The notes under the pieces were generated by a model, which saw only the letters and a program-made list of their open reading frames with translations, was not told the DNA's origin and made no database searches. Positions 25,094 to 33,195 of a stretch of 64,000 nucleotides of DNA are shown here, one piece after another. The position numbers were made by a program, and so were the translations under genes. How positions within the stretch are numbered: the stretch's first letter is position 1; every line of letters starts with the position of its first letter. Source of the stretch: Streptomyces sp. NBC_00440 (GTDB lineage Bacteria; Actinomycetota; Actinomycetes; Streptomycetales; Streptomycetaceae); the NCBI RefSeq assembly GCF_036014215.1, contig NZ_CP107921.1:2799501-2863500 (forward strand). Direction: 5' to 3'.

Positions 25094-26658
25094 GCGAAGA
25101 GTCGCCTCCATGTCTCGGGGCCGGGATATCCGTTGGCCGCCGCGCCGGTCCATCCCTGGGCCCGCTGGAACGCCTGAACATTGCGCCGGTCCGCTTCGGA
25201 CCACCGGGGCCCGGGACCGGCCTTGTAGTACTTGCCGAAGCCCTTCTTCACCAGCTGCTTGCCGAGCTGCTCCACGTGGGGACCGGACTGCCCCGGCTTG
25301 AAGAACGAGGCACCGGGAAAGGCCTTGTCGCTCGCCGCGCTGCTGGTACGGGCGGGGGTTTTGGTACGGGCGGGGGTGGGGGTGGCCGGACCGGCAGGGG
25401 TGGCCGGACCGGTGGGGGTGCTGGTGCCGACAGGGCTGCCGGGGCTGCTCGCGGTGGGCGGATTACCGGTGCTGGTGGGCTTGTTGGTGCTGGTGAGCTT
25501 GGTGGTGGGGACGGGCTTGATGGTGGGGACAGGTTTGCTGGTGTGCGTGGGCTTGCTGATGTGCGTGGGCTTGCTGATGCTGATGGGACTCCCCGCACTA
25601 CTGCTGCCGGTGGTGCCCTTGCCCTCGGTACGGCCCTTCCCTGCGGTACGGCCCTTCCCTGCGGGCCGGGTGTCCTTGCCGGTGGGTGAGGTCTTCCTGC
25701 CGGCGGGCGGGATGTTCTTGCCGCCGCCCTTCACCAGCAGGTTCCAGGTGACGGGGCCGGGCATCCCGTCCGCGTCGGAGCCGGTCCACCCCTGGGCTCG
25801 CTGGAACGCCTGGGTGGCCCGGCGGTCGGCCCCACCCCACCTCGGGCCGGGGCCCTGCAGGTAGAAACGGCCGCCACCGCGCGCGACGAGCATCCGGCCG
25901 AGCCGGGTGACGTTGCCGTTCTTCGCGCCCTTCCCGAAGGACTTCGCCCCGGGGTGGGCGACGGCCGGCCGGGAACCGCCGCTGCCGGCCTTGAGCCCCT
26001 TGTAGCGGTAGGGCACATAGCGGCTGGAGTGGGACCAGTAGGCATACGGGGTCGACTGCGCGCGGGTGTGCGGCCGCGTCTGCTCGTACGCCAGGTAGGA
26101 GGTGTGGGCGGAGTTGGTCCAGCCACCGAAGATGGTGACGTGCGAGCCCTTGTTGGGGTTCGCCGGGTTGTGGAACAGCAGGATGTCGCCGGGCCGGAGA
26201 TTGTTCTTGTCTATCCGCACCCCGTACTGGGCCAGGTTTCCCGTCCATTCGCTCCCGCTCAGCCCCCAGGCCATCGAGACGAAGCCGGAGCAGTCCTGCC
26301 GGTACCCGTCCTTCCAGTTCTTGTCCATGCGGTACGGGACCTTGGCCGCCACCCACTTCGCGGCGCGGCTGATGATCGCCGACCTGGTGGTGGCGGGCAG
26401 CTTCGTGGGCTCGGCGGGCGCCGCGGCCGGCTCCTGGCCCTGGCCGCCCGGGCCGGGGGAGGCAGCCGCCGCCGTCCCCCCGCCGAGTACCACTCCGGCG
26501 GCGGTCGCCAGGACGAGCGCGCGCCGCGCGCCGTGGGCCGCCGGGTGGCCGCCCTCTCTCAGCGAGAGGGCGTGGAAGGCCGAGCGGCGCCACTCGACGC
26601 ACCCCGCACAGCCGCAGTCGCTCGCAGGTTCGTACTCCTCGAAGACCGGAACCGTCAT
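25090..26658 (-). CDS. Secreted peptidoglycan hydrolase-like protein with two PG-binding modules
   Basis: 522 residues, ATG 26658 after gcggaggggacacgt. The N-terminus is unusual: about 40 residues with CGCAGC precede a hydrophobic export segment (RALVLATAAGVVLGGGTAAAA). The catalytic part (~80-230) is NlpC/P60- or CHAP-like with Cys in YRQDCSGFVSMAWGLSG and His in KGSHVTIFGGW. Two homologous binding modules follow, each with the pattern FYLQGPGPRWGGADRRATQ / FQRAQGWTGSDADGMPGP; they flank a long Lys/Pro/Thr/Ser linker of SKPT-type repeats. It probably cleaves cell-wall peptides while anchored to glycan. The CGCAGC segment may bind metal. It is coupled to the SPFH gene. Confidence 0.88.
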   Translation of the reverse strand: MTVPVFEEYEPASDCGCAGCVEWRRSAFHALSLREGGHPAAHGARRALVLATAAGVVLGGGTAAAASPGPGGQGQEPAAAPAEPTKLPATTRSAIISRAAKWVAAKVPYRMDKNWKDGYRQDCSGFVSMAWGLSGSEWTGNLAQYGVRIDKNNLRPGDILLFHNPANPNKGSHVTIFGGWTNSAHTSYLAYEQTRPHTRAQSTPYAYWSHSSRYVPYRYKGLKAGSGGSRPAVAHPGAKSFGKGAKNGNVTRLGRMLVARGGGRFYLQGPGPRWGGADRRATQAFQRAQGWTGSDADGMPGPVTWNLLVKGGGKNIPPAGRKTSPTGKDTRPAGKGRTAGKGRTEGKGTTGSSSAGSPISISKPTHISKPTHTSKPVPTIKPVPTTKLTSTNKPTSTGNPPTASSPGSPVGTSTPTGPATPAGPATPTPARTKTPARTSSAASDKAFPGASFFKPGQSGPHVEQLGKQLVKKGFGKYYKAGPGPRWSEADRRNVQAFQRAQGWTGAAANGYPGPETWRRLFA

Positions 26659-26834
26659 ACGTGTCCCCTCCGCGTTGGTGAAGTTCCGCAATGACGCATC
26701 TGCACGGTCGTCAGCTTCTCAACTATGCGGACGAATCGCATTTTGACGGATTGAATGGGGAGAAAAGGAACATATGACCTGTCGTGAGGTCCGGAGCACC
26801 TCCGCCGGTCCGGTAAAGTTCTCCAGGTCAGCAG

Positions 26835-26908
26835 GCGCCGCTAGCTCAGTTGGTTAGAGCAGCTGACTCTTAATCAGCGGGTCCGGGGTTCGAGTCCCTG
26901 GCGGCGCA
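26835..26908 (+). tRNA. tRNA-Lys(CTT), copy 3
   Basis: Identical in all 74 nt to the other two copies, again preceded by gtcagcag. Its terminator differs in sequence from those of copies 1 and 2. Confidence 0.97.
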
Positions 26909-26914
26909 CGCGAT

Positions 26915-26950
26915 ACCGAAGCCCCCCACCTCACGGTGGGGGGCTTCGGT
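26915..26950 (+). terminator. Terminator of tRNA-Lys copy 3
   Basis: A perfect 16-bp stem starting accgaagccccccacc, 4-nt loop, followed by cgttct. It replaces the aagaagcccc-type hairpin of the other two copies. Confidence 0.85.
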
Positions 26951-27074
26951 CGTTCTCCCCTCCCCCAGCCACCCGGACGCGGGGGCTCCGGTCCACTTCA
27001 TCTCACCTGCACCACAAGGGAGTTGAGGCCCGATCGGGGCACACCCACGTACCCCGCGTCGGCCCGGCGCACAC

Positions 27075-27118
27075 GGCACACCAGAGGGGCGCCCGGTCGG
27101 ACGCCCCTCTGGTGTGCC
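27075..27118. terminator. Perfect 17-bp hairpin
   Basis: Inverted repeat ggcacaccagaggggcg (27075-27091) with its complement at 27102-27118 and a 10-nt loop. It lies 159 bp downstream of the sortase operon on the minus strand and downstream of the tRNA on the plus strand, so it could terminate either. Confidence 0.65.
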
Positions 27119-27276
27119 CCACGGTGGATCTCAGTGGATCGAGCGAAACAAATTCGGCCGAGTAGATCAAACAGGTCACAGAGACCGGGCAGATACCGAA
27201 CAGACCGGGCGAATCCTGGCCAAAATAGCCCGCCACCCACCCGGCCGCTCACCCCAGCCCCTCCTTCTCCGGCCGC

Positions 27277-27945
27277 TCACTTCTTCGGCACACCCGTGAG
27301 GTAGGCCGAGACCACCACATTCGCGCTGTATGCCCGCGTCGTACGGTCGAACGAGCCGCCGCAGGTGATCAGCCTCAGCTCCGCACGGCCGTGCACCCGC
27401 TCCCCGTACACCTTCTTCGCGTTGAAGTGGCTGCGCTGGAAGACCTGGACATCGTCGATGGTGAACTCGCTGACCGAGCCGTCAGAGCCCGTCACCCGCA
27501 CCTTCTCGCCAGGACGGACCGCACTCAGGCCGTAGAAGACCGCTTTCCTGGTGTTCGTATCGACATGGCCGACCAGCAGCGCGGCCCCCACGGCGCCGGG
27601 ACGGGTGCCGGCACCGAACCAGCCGACCTCGCCCGGAGCCCCGAACGGCGGCGGGTCGACCGCACCGTGTGCGTCGAGCCCCCGCGGCACGATCGGGGCG
27701 TTGATCCCGACCGAGGGGATCTGCACCCGCCGCGGCCGTTCTCCCGCGAGCGGGTCATGGGCCGGTGGCAGCGAGACGCCGAGCGGGCGGCCCACCGCGG
27801 CCACATCGCCGGTCTTCGGCCCCGAACTCCCCTCGGGGCCTTCGGTGATCTGGCGGCCCCACAGCCACAGCCCGAGCAGCAGTACGGCCCAGGCGACCCC
27901 GGTCAGCAGCCGGCCGCTTCCCGATGACGAGCCTTCGGACGACAT
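27277..27945 (-). CDS. Class F sortase
   Basis: 222 residues from ATG 27945, one base after the previous gene's stop. One N-terminal membrane helix (LLTGVAWAVLLLGLWLW) anchors the enzyme facing out. The sortase barrel shows the catalytic triad: His in LLVGHVDTNT, Cys in LRLITCGGSFD and Arg in TTRAYSANVVV. The TLxTC variant LITC plus the short N-terminus and absence of a class E beta-strand signature point to actinobacterial class F. It covalently attaches surface proteins to the cell wall. The adjacent, coupled gene encodes a secreted protein with a C-terminal PGTG-helix-Arg tail that is its probable substrate. Confidence 0.9.
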   Translation of the reverse strand: MSSEGSSSGSGRLLTGVAWAVLLLGLWLWGRQITEGPEGSSGPKTGDVAAVGRPLGVSLPPAHDPLAGERPRRVQIPSVGINAPIVPRGLDAHGAVDPPPFGAPGEVGWFGAGTRPGAVGAALLVGHVDTNTRKAVFYGLSAVRPGEKVRVTGSDGSVSEFTIDDVQVFQRSHFNAKKVYGERVHGRAELRLITCGGSFDRTTRAYSANVVVSAYLTGVPKK

Positions 27946-27946
27946 G

Positions 27947-28489
27947 TCAGCTGCTGCGCCGGCGCCGGACGCTGCGCCCGGCCACTGCCACGGCGGCGAT
28001 CCCTGCGAGCACCAGGCCGACGACGGTGTGCCCGGTGCCCGGAGCCGCTTCCTGGGCCGCGACCGTGGCGGTGGCCCCGCCACCCGCGTGGACGGGAGCG
28101 ATCGGGGTGCGCAGCGGCATGGGACGGTGATGGTCGCCGCCCTCCCGGACGACGGTGATCGTGCCGGTCACAACGGTGCGCCCGCACTTGACCTGGACCG
28201 TGTAGTCCTTGGACTCCGCGTCGGCGCGGATTCGCGCGGCGGCGTACATGGAGCCCCGGTCGGCGGCGGGCGAGAACTGGGCCTGCGAGTCGAAGGCGTC
28301 GGACCTGCCGAACGGCTTGCCGCTCCTGCAGCTCACTCTGAGGTCCACCTCCTCACCGGGGGCGATGACGGACGGACTGACCGTGACCGTCCCCGAGGAC
28401 CCTTCGGCCGGAGCCGCGATCGCGGCTGCGGGGAACAGGGCAGCCGCGGCCGCCGTTGCGGCACAGAGAGTGATGGGTATCAGACGCAT
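27947..28489 (-). CDS. Secreted cell-wall-sorted protein, likely substrate of adjacent sortase
   Basis: 180 residues, ATG 28489 with an aggaggttcact site. A signal peptide (TLCAATAAAAALFPAAAIAA) is followed by a single beta-rich Ig-like domain (~30-115; VTVSPSVIAPGEEVDLRVSC, SKDYTVQVKCGRTVVTGTITVV) with one cysteine pair. The C-terminus has the sorting-signal layout: APGTGHT, a hydrophobic helix (VVGLVLAGIAAVAVAG) and RSVRRRRSS. The pentapeptide is not a classical LPxTG or LAxTG. It sits one base from the class F sortase start, in the same transcript, so it probably presents a variant signal (xPGTG) for that enzyme. Function on the surface unknown. Confidence 0.8.
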   Translation of the reverse strand: MRLIPITLCAATAAAAALFPAAAIAAPAEGSSGTVTVSPSVIAPGEEVDLRVSCRSGKPFGRSDAFDSQAQFSPAADRGSMYAAARIRADAESKDYTVQVKCGRTVVTGTITVVREGGDHHRPMPLRTPIAPVHAGGGATATVAAQEAAPGTGHTVVGLVLAGIAAVAVAGRSVRRRRSS

Positions 28490-28706
28490 AGTGAACCTCC
28501 TGTTACGAAGGTTGCTGCCTGGGAAGCCATCGCGCATCCCGGAATGCCGCACATACGTCCGATCGGGGCGCCCGCAGCCGATGTCGCCGAAGCGGTTCGC
28601 CCCCGTTCCGGCCACCGGACCGGCGTGAATAGGATGGCCGCTCGGAGCCCCCGTACCTTTCGGATCTCCGGTGACCATCCCGCCGAGCCGCCAGGAGCCA
28701 GCCCGC

Positions 28707-29486
28707 ATGACAGAGCGCAAGCCCATCGAATCGTGGCTCACGGACATGGATGGCGTACTGATGCACGAGGGCGTCCCCGTGCCGGGAGCCGATGCCTTCA
28801 TCAAGAAGCTGCGGGACACCGGCAAGCCGTTCCTCGTGCTCACCAACAACTCGATCTACACCCCGCGTGACCTGCACGCGCGGCTGCAGCGGATCGGCCT
28901 GGAAGTGCCGGTGGAGAACATCTGGACCTCCGCCCTCGCGACCGCGAAGTTCCTGGACAACCAGCACCCGGGCGGCACCGCGTACGTCATCGGCGAGGCC
29001 GGGCTGACCACCGCCCTGCACGACGCCGGGTACATCCTCACCGACGCGGACCCCGACTTCGTGATCCTGGGGGAAACCCGGACCTACTCGTTCGAGGCGC
29101 TGACGAGGGCGATCCGCCTGATCAACAACGGTGCGCGCTTCATCGCCACCAACCCCGACAACACCGGCCCCTCGCCGGAGGGCGCCCTGCCCGCGACGGG
29201 TTCCGTGGCCGCCCTCATCACCAAGGCGACCGGCAAGGACCCGTATTTCGTCGGTAAGCCCAACCCGCTGATGATGCGCACCGGACTCAACGCGATCGGC
29301 GCCCACTCGGAGAGCTCCGCCATGATCGGTGACCGGATGGACACCGACGTGCTGGCAGGACTTGAGGCCGGGATGGAGACCTTCCTGGTACTCACCGGGC
29401 TGACCGGCAAGGACGACATCGGCCGCTACCCGTACCGGCCGACCACGGTCGTGGACTCCATCGCCGACCTGGTCGACCTCATCTGA
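28707..29486 (+). CDS. HAD-IIA family phosphatase (NagD-like)
   Basis: 259 residues from ATG 28707, preceded by caggag. The HAD nucleophile motif is WLTDMDGVLMHEG (DMDGV), motif II is FLVLTNNS, the motif III Lys is in VGKPNP, and motif IV is IGDRMDTDVLAGLEAGM. The inserted type IIA cap fits the NagD/AraL group. It dephosphorylates small phosphoesters such as sugar or nucleotide phosphates in the cytosol; specificity is not readable. Monocistronic by appearance, ended by a strong shared terminator. Confidence 0.93.
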   Translation: MTERKPIESWLTDMDGVLMHEGVPVPGADAFIKKLRDTGKPFLVLTNNSIYTPRDLHARLQRIGLEVPVENIWTSALATAKFLDNQHPGGTAYVIGEAGLTTALHDAGYILTDADPDFVILGETRTYSFEALTRAIRLINNGARFIATNPDNTGPSPEGALPATGSVAALITKATGKDPYFVGKPNPLMMRTGLNAIGAHSESSAMIGDRMDTDVLAGLEAGMETFLVLTGLTGKDDIGRYPYRPTTVVDSIADLVDLI

Positions 29487-29530
29487 CCGGACACCGCCCC
29501 GTATCCGTATCCGATCGGACGGCCAACCCG

Positions 29531-29569
29531 GGGGCGCCGGTCTCACCGCTTCAGTGAGACCGGCGCCCC
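29531..29569. terminator. Bidirectional terminator
   Basis: Perfect 16-bp stem (ggggcgccggtctcac at 29531-29546 and its complement at 29554-29569) with a 7-nt loop between the convergent HAD phosphatase and AP-superfamily genes. Confidence 0.85.
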
Positions 29570-29575
29570 GGCTCG

Positions 29576-31069
29576 TCACCCTGCGGTGACCCCGACCCCG
29601 TCGACCGTCCAGAACCAGTTGTTGCCCCCGGTGTAGCGGAACCGCACCTGCGCGCTGGTGGCCCCGGCCGGGACCTGGAGCGTGAGGTTCTCGACGCGGG
29701 ACGAGGTGTCCGCGGTGTACGTCCGCACGCTCACCGGGGCCGCGCCGTCGTAGCTGACCAGCACCTCGCCGCGCTGCGGGGCCTCCTGGCGGTAGTACGT
29801 CGTGTACGTGAGGGTCGCCGGGTGCCCGCCCCGCACCCGGTAGGCCGGGCTGATCAGGGTCGAGTCGAAGGTCCCCGTGAAGGACTTGTCCGACCATTCG
29901 TCCCCGTCGGCGACCGCGAAGACGCCGCGCGCCCGGACGTTGGACTCGCGCTGCTGGTCCGGTTCGGCCTTCGTCCAGAACTCGTCGGTGGTGAAGGACC
30001 AGCCGCGCCACTCGGTGACCCCGCCGGTGCCCATCGCGGAGTTGTCGACCGACCAGCCGGGCGGCGGGGTGTGGGTGAAGCCGATGACGCCAGCCCCGAT
30101 GCCGCTCTCGTCGACCGGTCCGGTCAGCCGGGGGCGGAGCGCGTCGAAGGCGTCGTCTCCCGGCTGCTGGAGCGGCCTGCCGTCGAGGCCCCAGGCGGGG
30201 TCGATGGCGATACCGAGGTGGGCGAGGGCGGAGGCGGCGACATCCGGCATCCGGATGTCGTACCGCGTCGAACCCGCGCCGATCCCGGCGCCCCGCGCTA
30301 TCAGGAAGGTCTGGCGCTCCTGCCAGCTGGAGCCGCCGTGGCCGCCGGGGTCGGTGTGGCCGTGGTCCGCGGTGACCATGATCAGCCAGTTCTCCGACGC
30401 GTACGTCTTACGGGCCTCGATCGCGGCGACGAACTGCCCGACCGAGGTGTCCACGGCGTGGATCGCGTCGAGGTACTCCTGGCTGGCGGCGCCGTGTTCG
30501 TGGCCCGCCTCGTCCACGCCGTCGAGCTGGACGAAGTGCGCGTCGGAGTTGCCGGTGGCGAGTTGGCTCACCAGCCGCGAGGTGGTCCCGGTGTCGTACT
30601 CGGCGCTCGGGGTGTTGACGCGGGTGTCCACCTTCGAGGAGAAGACCGTGGTGGTGATCGGGTTCCAGGACGCGATGGCGTAGGTGCCGAGGGCCGGCCG
30701 GGCGTTCTCGACGCGGGTCAGGAAGTCCGGGTACTGAGCGAAGTTCTGGCCGGCGAAGGTGTTGTCCATCACCTTGTGCTTGTCGGGCCAGACGCCGGTG
30801 ATGATCGTCGACCAGCCGGGCCCGGAGAGCGTGGGGGCGAAGGGCGCGGCGTACAGCGGGGATGCCGCGGTCAGACCTGCGGCCCGCAGCGCCTTGAGGT
30901 GCGGTGCGTCGGCCACTTCGATCTTGCTGAGCAGGGTGCCGTCCAGGCCGATCACCAGGACCTTGGGCTTTCTGTCCGCGGCGCGGGCGACCTGGGCGAG
31001 GGGGCCCGCCGCGACGGCGAGGGAGGCGGCGCCGATGAGGAGGGAGCGGCGCGACAGCTGCGAAGACAC
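29576..31069 (-). CDS. Exported alkaline-phosphatase-superfamily phosphodiesterase/hydrolase
   Basis: 497 residues, GTG 31069 with GGAGG five bases upstream. The twin-arginine signal SRRSLLIGAASLAVAAG indicates Tat export. Metal-site residues of the nucleotide pyrophosphatase/phosphodiesterase group are present: GLDGT, the nucleophile loop PTLSGPGWSTIITG, DGVDEAGHEHG and TADHGHTDPGGHGG. The C-terminal ~150 residues form a separate beta-sandwich (LISPAYRVRGGHPATLTYTT ... NNWFWTVDGVGV), probably carbohydrate- or surface-binding. An operator-like 15-mer lies 79 bp upstream, identical to the one before the phosphonate operon. Inference: it releases phosphonate or phosphate from esters outside the cell to feed the importer; a general phosphodiesterase is the alternative. 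Confidence 0.87.
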   Translation of the reverse strand: MSSQLSRRSLLIGAASLAVAAGPLAQVARAADRKPKVLVIGLDGTLLSKIEVADAPHLKALRAAGLTAASPLYAAPFAPTLSGPGWSTIITGVWPDKHKVMDNTFAGQNFAQYPDFLTRVENARPALGTYAIASWNPITTTVFSSKVDTRVNTPSAEYDTGTTSRLVSQLATGNSDAHFVQLDGVDEAGHEHGAASQEYLDAIHAVDTSVGQFVAAIEARKTYASENWLIMVTADHGHTDPGGHGGSSWQERQTFLIARGAGIGAGSTRYDIRMPDVAASALAHLGIAIDPAWGLDGRPLQQPGDDAFDALRPRLTGPVDESGIGAGVIGFTHTPPPGWSVDNSAMGTGGVTEWRGWSFTTDEFWTKAEPDQQRESNVRARGVFAVADGDEWSDKSFTGTFDSTLISPAYRVRGGHPATLTYTTYYRQEAPQRGEVLVSYDGAAPVSVRTYTADTSSRVENLTLQVPAGATSAQVRFRYTGGNNWFWTVDGVGVTAG

Positions 31070-31147
31070 GTGATCCTCCGGTGAGGGGTGGGGTGCTGAG
31101 GGTGCGGGCAGCCCAACGGCCCTGTCAGGACAGGGGCGTTGAGCAAA

Positions 31148-31162
31148 GGACTAGACCCGTTA
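31148..31162. promoter_or_regulatory. Candidate GntR operator, copy A
   Basis: The 15-mer ggactagacccgtta occurs here and at 37220-37234. Its core GGACTAGACC is a near-perfect palindrome of the GGTCTAGACC kind bound by GntR/HutC-type regulators. It lies 79 bp upstream of the AP-superfamily gene start on the minus strand. Confidence 0.65.
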
Positions 31163-31254
31163 TCTTTTCGCAATAGATCGCTGACGGCCAGACGCGTGCG
31201 GTGAAGTTCTCACCAACACCCGGTTCCCGGGCGGTTGTTCAGTGGCCACAGTGA

Positions 31255-32316
31255 TCAGCTGTGGGTGGCGGACTGCCAGTCCCCGACGTACGACGTGAGG
31301 TTCTTGGAGATGTCGTTCCAGTCGGGTGCGAAGACGTCGACGCCCTTCATCAGTGCACTCAGCGCGGTCGCGTTGGCGTCGGTGGCCTTGACCTCCTGGC
31401 GGGACGAGAAACCGCCGCCGATCTCGCTGACCTCCTTCTGGGCCTGCTCGGCGAGCATGAAGTCCAGCAGCTTCTTGCCGTTCGCCGAGTGCGGCGCCTT
31501 GCTGACCAGACCGGCCGCGTACGGCAGCGCGAAGGTGGTCGGGCTGCCGCCGCCCGACTTCGCCGGGAACCAGATGCCCAGGTTCGGCATGGTCTTCGAC
31601 TGCGCGTAGCTCATCTGGACATCGCCGTTGGCGGCCAGGATCTCGCCCTTGTCCACCTTGGGCGCGAGCTTGCCGGTCGAGGCGGACGGGCCGACGTTGT
31701 TCGCCTGGAGCTTGCCCAGGAACGTCATGGCCGCCTTCTTGGAGCCGAAGTCGTGCATCGCCTTGATGAGTACGGCGGTGCCGTCGCCCGCGACACCCGG
31801 TGTGGAGTACTGGAGCTTGTTCTTGTACTTACCGCTGAGCAGTTCGTCCCAGGTGGTGGGGGCGGTCTTGAGCTCCTTCTTGTTGTAGACGAAGCCGAAG
31901 TAGTTGTTGACGACCGAGGTCCAGGTCCCGTCGGTCCCCTTGTCGGCCGGGGCGACCTGGCCCGAGCCCTTGGGCGCGTACTTCTGGAGCAGCCCCTTGG
32001 CGTCGGCCTGCTGGATGAACGGCGGGAGGGTGACGAGGACGTCGGCCTGGGTGTTGGACTTCTCGCGGACCGCCCGCTGCACGACCTCGCCCGAACCGCC
32101 CTCCACGTAATTGACCTTGATGCCCGTCTGCTTCTGGAAGTCCTTGAAGACCCGGTCGTACCAGCCGTCGTTGTTCTCGCCCTTGAGGCCGTCGGCACTG
32201 TAGACGGTGACGACCTTGGCGTCGGACGCCGAAGAGGAACCACCGCAGGCGGAGAGGGAACCCGCGAGGACCAGGGCCCCGGCTACGGCGGCGAGCGGCT
32301 TGATGGAGTGGCGCAT
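31255..32316 (-). CDS. 2-aminoethylphosphonate-type ABC binding lipoprotein
   Basis: 353 residues. A lipoprotein signal peptide ends at LSACGG (lipobox Cys24). The mature protein is an extracellular family 1/6-type binder resembling PhnS2 and iron/thiamine binders: VVTVYSADGLKGENNDGWY, NYFGFVYNKKELKTAPTTWDELL, NKLQYSTPGVAGDGTAVLIKAM. With two permeases, an ATPase and a phosphonatase-like enzyme in the same transcript, 2-aminoethylphosphonate (or a related amino-phosphonate) is the likely ligand. It is the last gene of the operon, 81 bp beyond the permease stop, a gap that may allow higher or separate expression of the binder. Iron or putrescine binding is an alternative but does not suit the neighbours. 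Confidence 0.85.
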   Translation of the reverse strand: MRHSIKPLAAVAGALVLAGSLSACGGSSSASDAKVVTVYSADGLKGENNDGWYDRVFKDFQKQTGIKVNYVEGGSGEVVQRAVREKSNTQADVLVTLPPFIQQADAKGLLQKYAPKGSGQVAPADKGTDGTWTSVVNNYFGFVYNKKELKTAPTTWDELLSGKYKNKLQYSTPGVAGDGTAVLIKAMHDFGSKKAAMTFLGKLQANNVGPSASTGKLAPKVDKGEILAANGDVQMSYAQSKTMPNLGIWFPAKSGGGSPTTFALPYAAGLVSKAPHSANGKKLLDFMLAEQAQKEVSEIGGGFSSRQEVKATDANATALSALMKGVDVFAPDWNDISKNLTSYVGDWQSATHS

Positions 32317-32397
32317 AACGTTTCGTGTCTCCTGGGGTTCTGGGGTCTGAGTGCTGGGTGCTGGAGTCAGGTGAAGTCGGGTGCCGGCGGGGCAGGT

Positions 32398-33195
32398 TCA
32401 GCGGTAGGACGCCCTGGTCCGGATGCGGGAGACCCCGGACAGGACCAGCAGCGTGGCCGCCATGAGGACCACGGCGACCGCCGCGCCCGTGAAGAGCGAG
32501 CCCCGGTCGGTGGTCGCGAAGATCTGGACGGGAAGCGGAGTCCAGTCGGGCGGGTAGAGCATCATCGTGGCGCTCAACTCCCCCATGGACAGGGCGAAGC
32601 AGAGCCCGGCCGCCGCTGTCAGGGACGGCAGCAGCAGCGGCAGTCTGACCCGCCACAGCACGTACGAGGGACGGGCCCCCAGCGAGGCCGCGGCCTGCTC
32701 GTACACCGGGTCGAGACGCAGGATGGCAGCCGAGACCGACTGGTGGGCGAACGCCGTGACAAGAATGGTGTGCGCCAGGATCACGATCGTGGAGGTGCCG
32801 TTGAGCAGGACCGGCGGCTTGCTGAACGCCACCAGCACGGCGAGGCCCACGACCACCGAGGGCACCGCGACCGGCAGCATGAACAGGGCGTCCATGAAAC
32901 GCCGTCCGCGCCTCTTCAGTGCGGCCCCGGCGAGCGCCGCCCAGGTCCCGATGGTCAGCGCGAGCACGCTCGCGCACACGGCGGTGACCAGGCTGGTGGT
33001 CAGGGCGTGAAGGGAGTCCCCGCTGGTGGCGGCCGCGTAATGGCTCACGGTCGCGCCCGACGGGAGGGCCCCCGACCAGTTGGTGGCGAACGAGGCCAGC
33101 AGGATCACCAGGAGCGGCAGGGCGAACAGGGGCAGGAAGAGGGCGAAGAAGAGGACCCAGGTGGTCCACTTGCCCGTACGGCTATGCACCAGCAC
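32398..33195 (-). CDS. Phosphonate ABC transporter permease (PhnV-like)
   Basis: 265 residues, GTG start inside the previous gene's end (14-nt overlap). Six membrane helices; the ATPase-contact loop reads LDPVYEQAAASLGARPSYVLWRV, and LPVAVPSVVVGLAVLVAF matches the CysT/ThiP permease fold used by PhnUV. It forms the channel with the permease encoded immediately upstream. The assignment to phosphonate transport rests on the operon. Confidence 0.85.
   Translation of the reverse strand: MLVHSRTGKWTTWVLFFALFLPLFALPLLVILLASFATNWSGALPSGATVSHYAAATSGDSLHALTTSLVTAVCASVLALTIGTWAALAGAALKRRGRRFMDALFMLPVAVPSVVVGLAVLVAFSKPPVLLNGTSTIVILAHTILVTAFAHQSVSAAILRLDPVYEQAAASLGARPSYVLWRVRLPLLLPSLTAAAGLCFALSMGELSATMMLYPPDWTPLPVQIFATTDRGSLFTGAAVAVVLMAATLLVLSGVSRIRTRASYR

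Larger units (their letters stand above)
26659..27276. other. Intergenic stretch with tRNA-Lys copy 3 and two hairpins
   Basis: Besides the tRNA and the two hairpins listed separately, the stretch from 26700 to 26815 is AT-richer and likely holds the promoters of the peptidoglycan hydrolase (minus strand) and the tRNA (-10 taaagt at 26814-26819). From 27119 to 27276 I see no gene or clear signal. Confidence 0.5.

Noticed and set aside
27075..27118. Riboswitch
   Set aside because: A simple perfect hairpin without conserved riboswitch bulges, far from a start codon in the right orientation.
26870..27304. Short frames around tRNA-Lys copy 3
   Set aside because: They read through the tRNA, its terminator and the 17-bp hairpin, with no ribosome-binding site.
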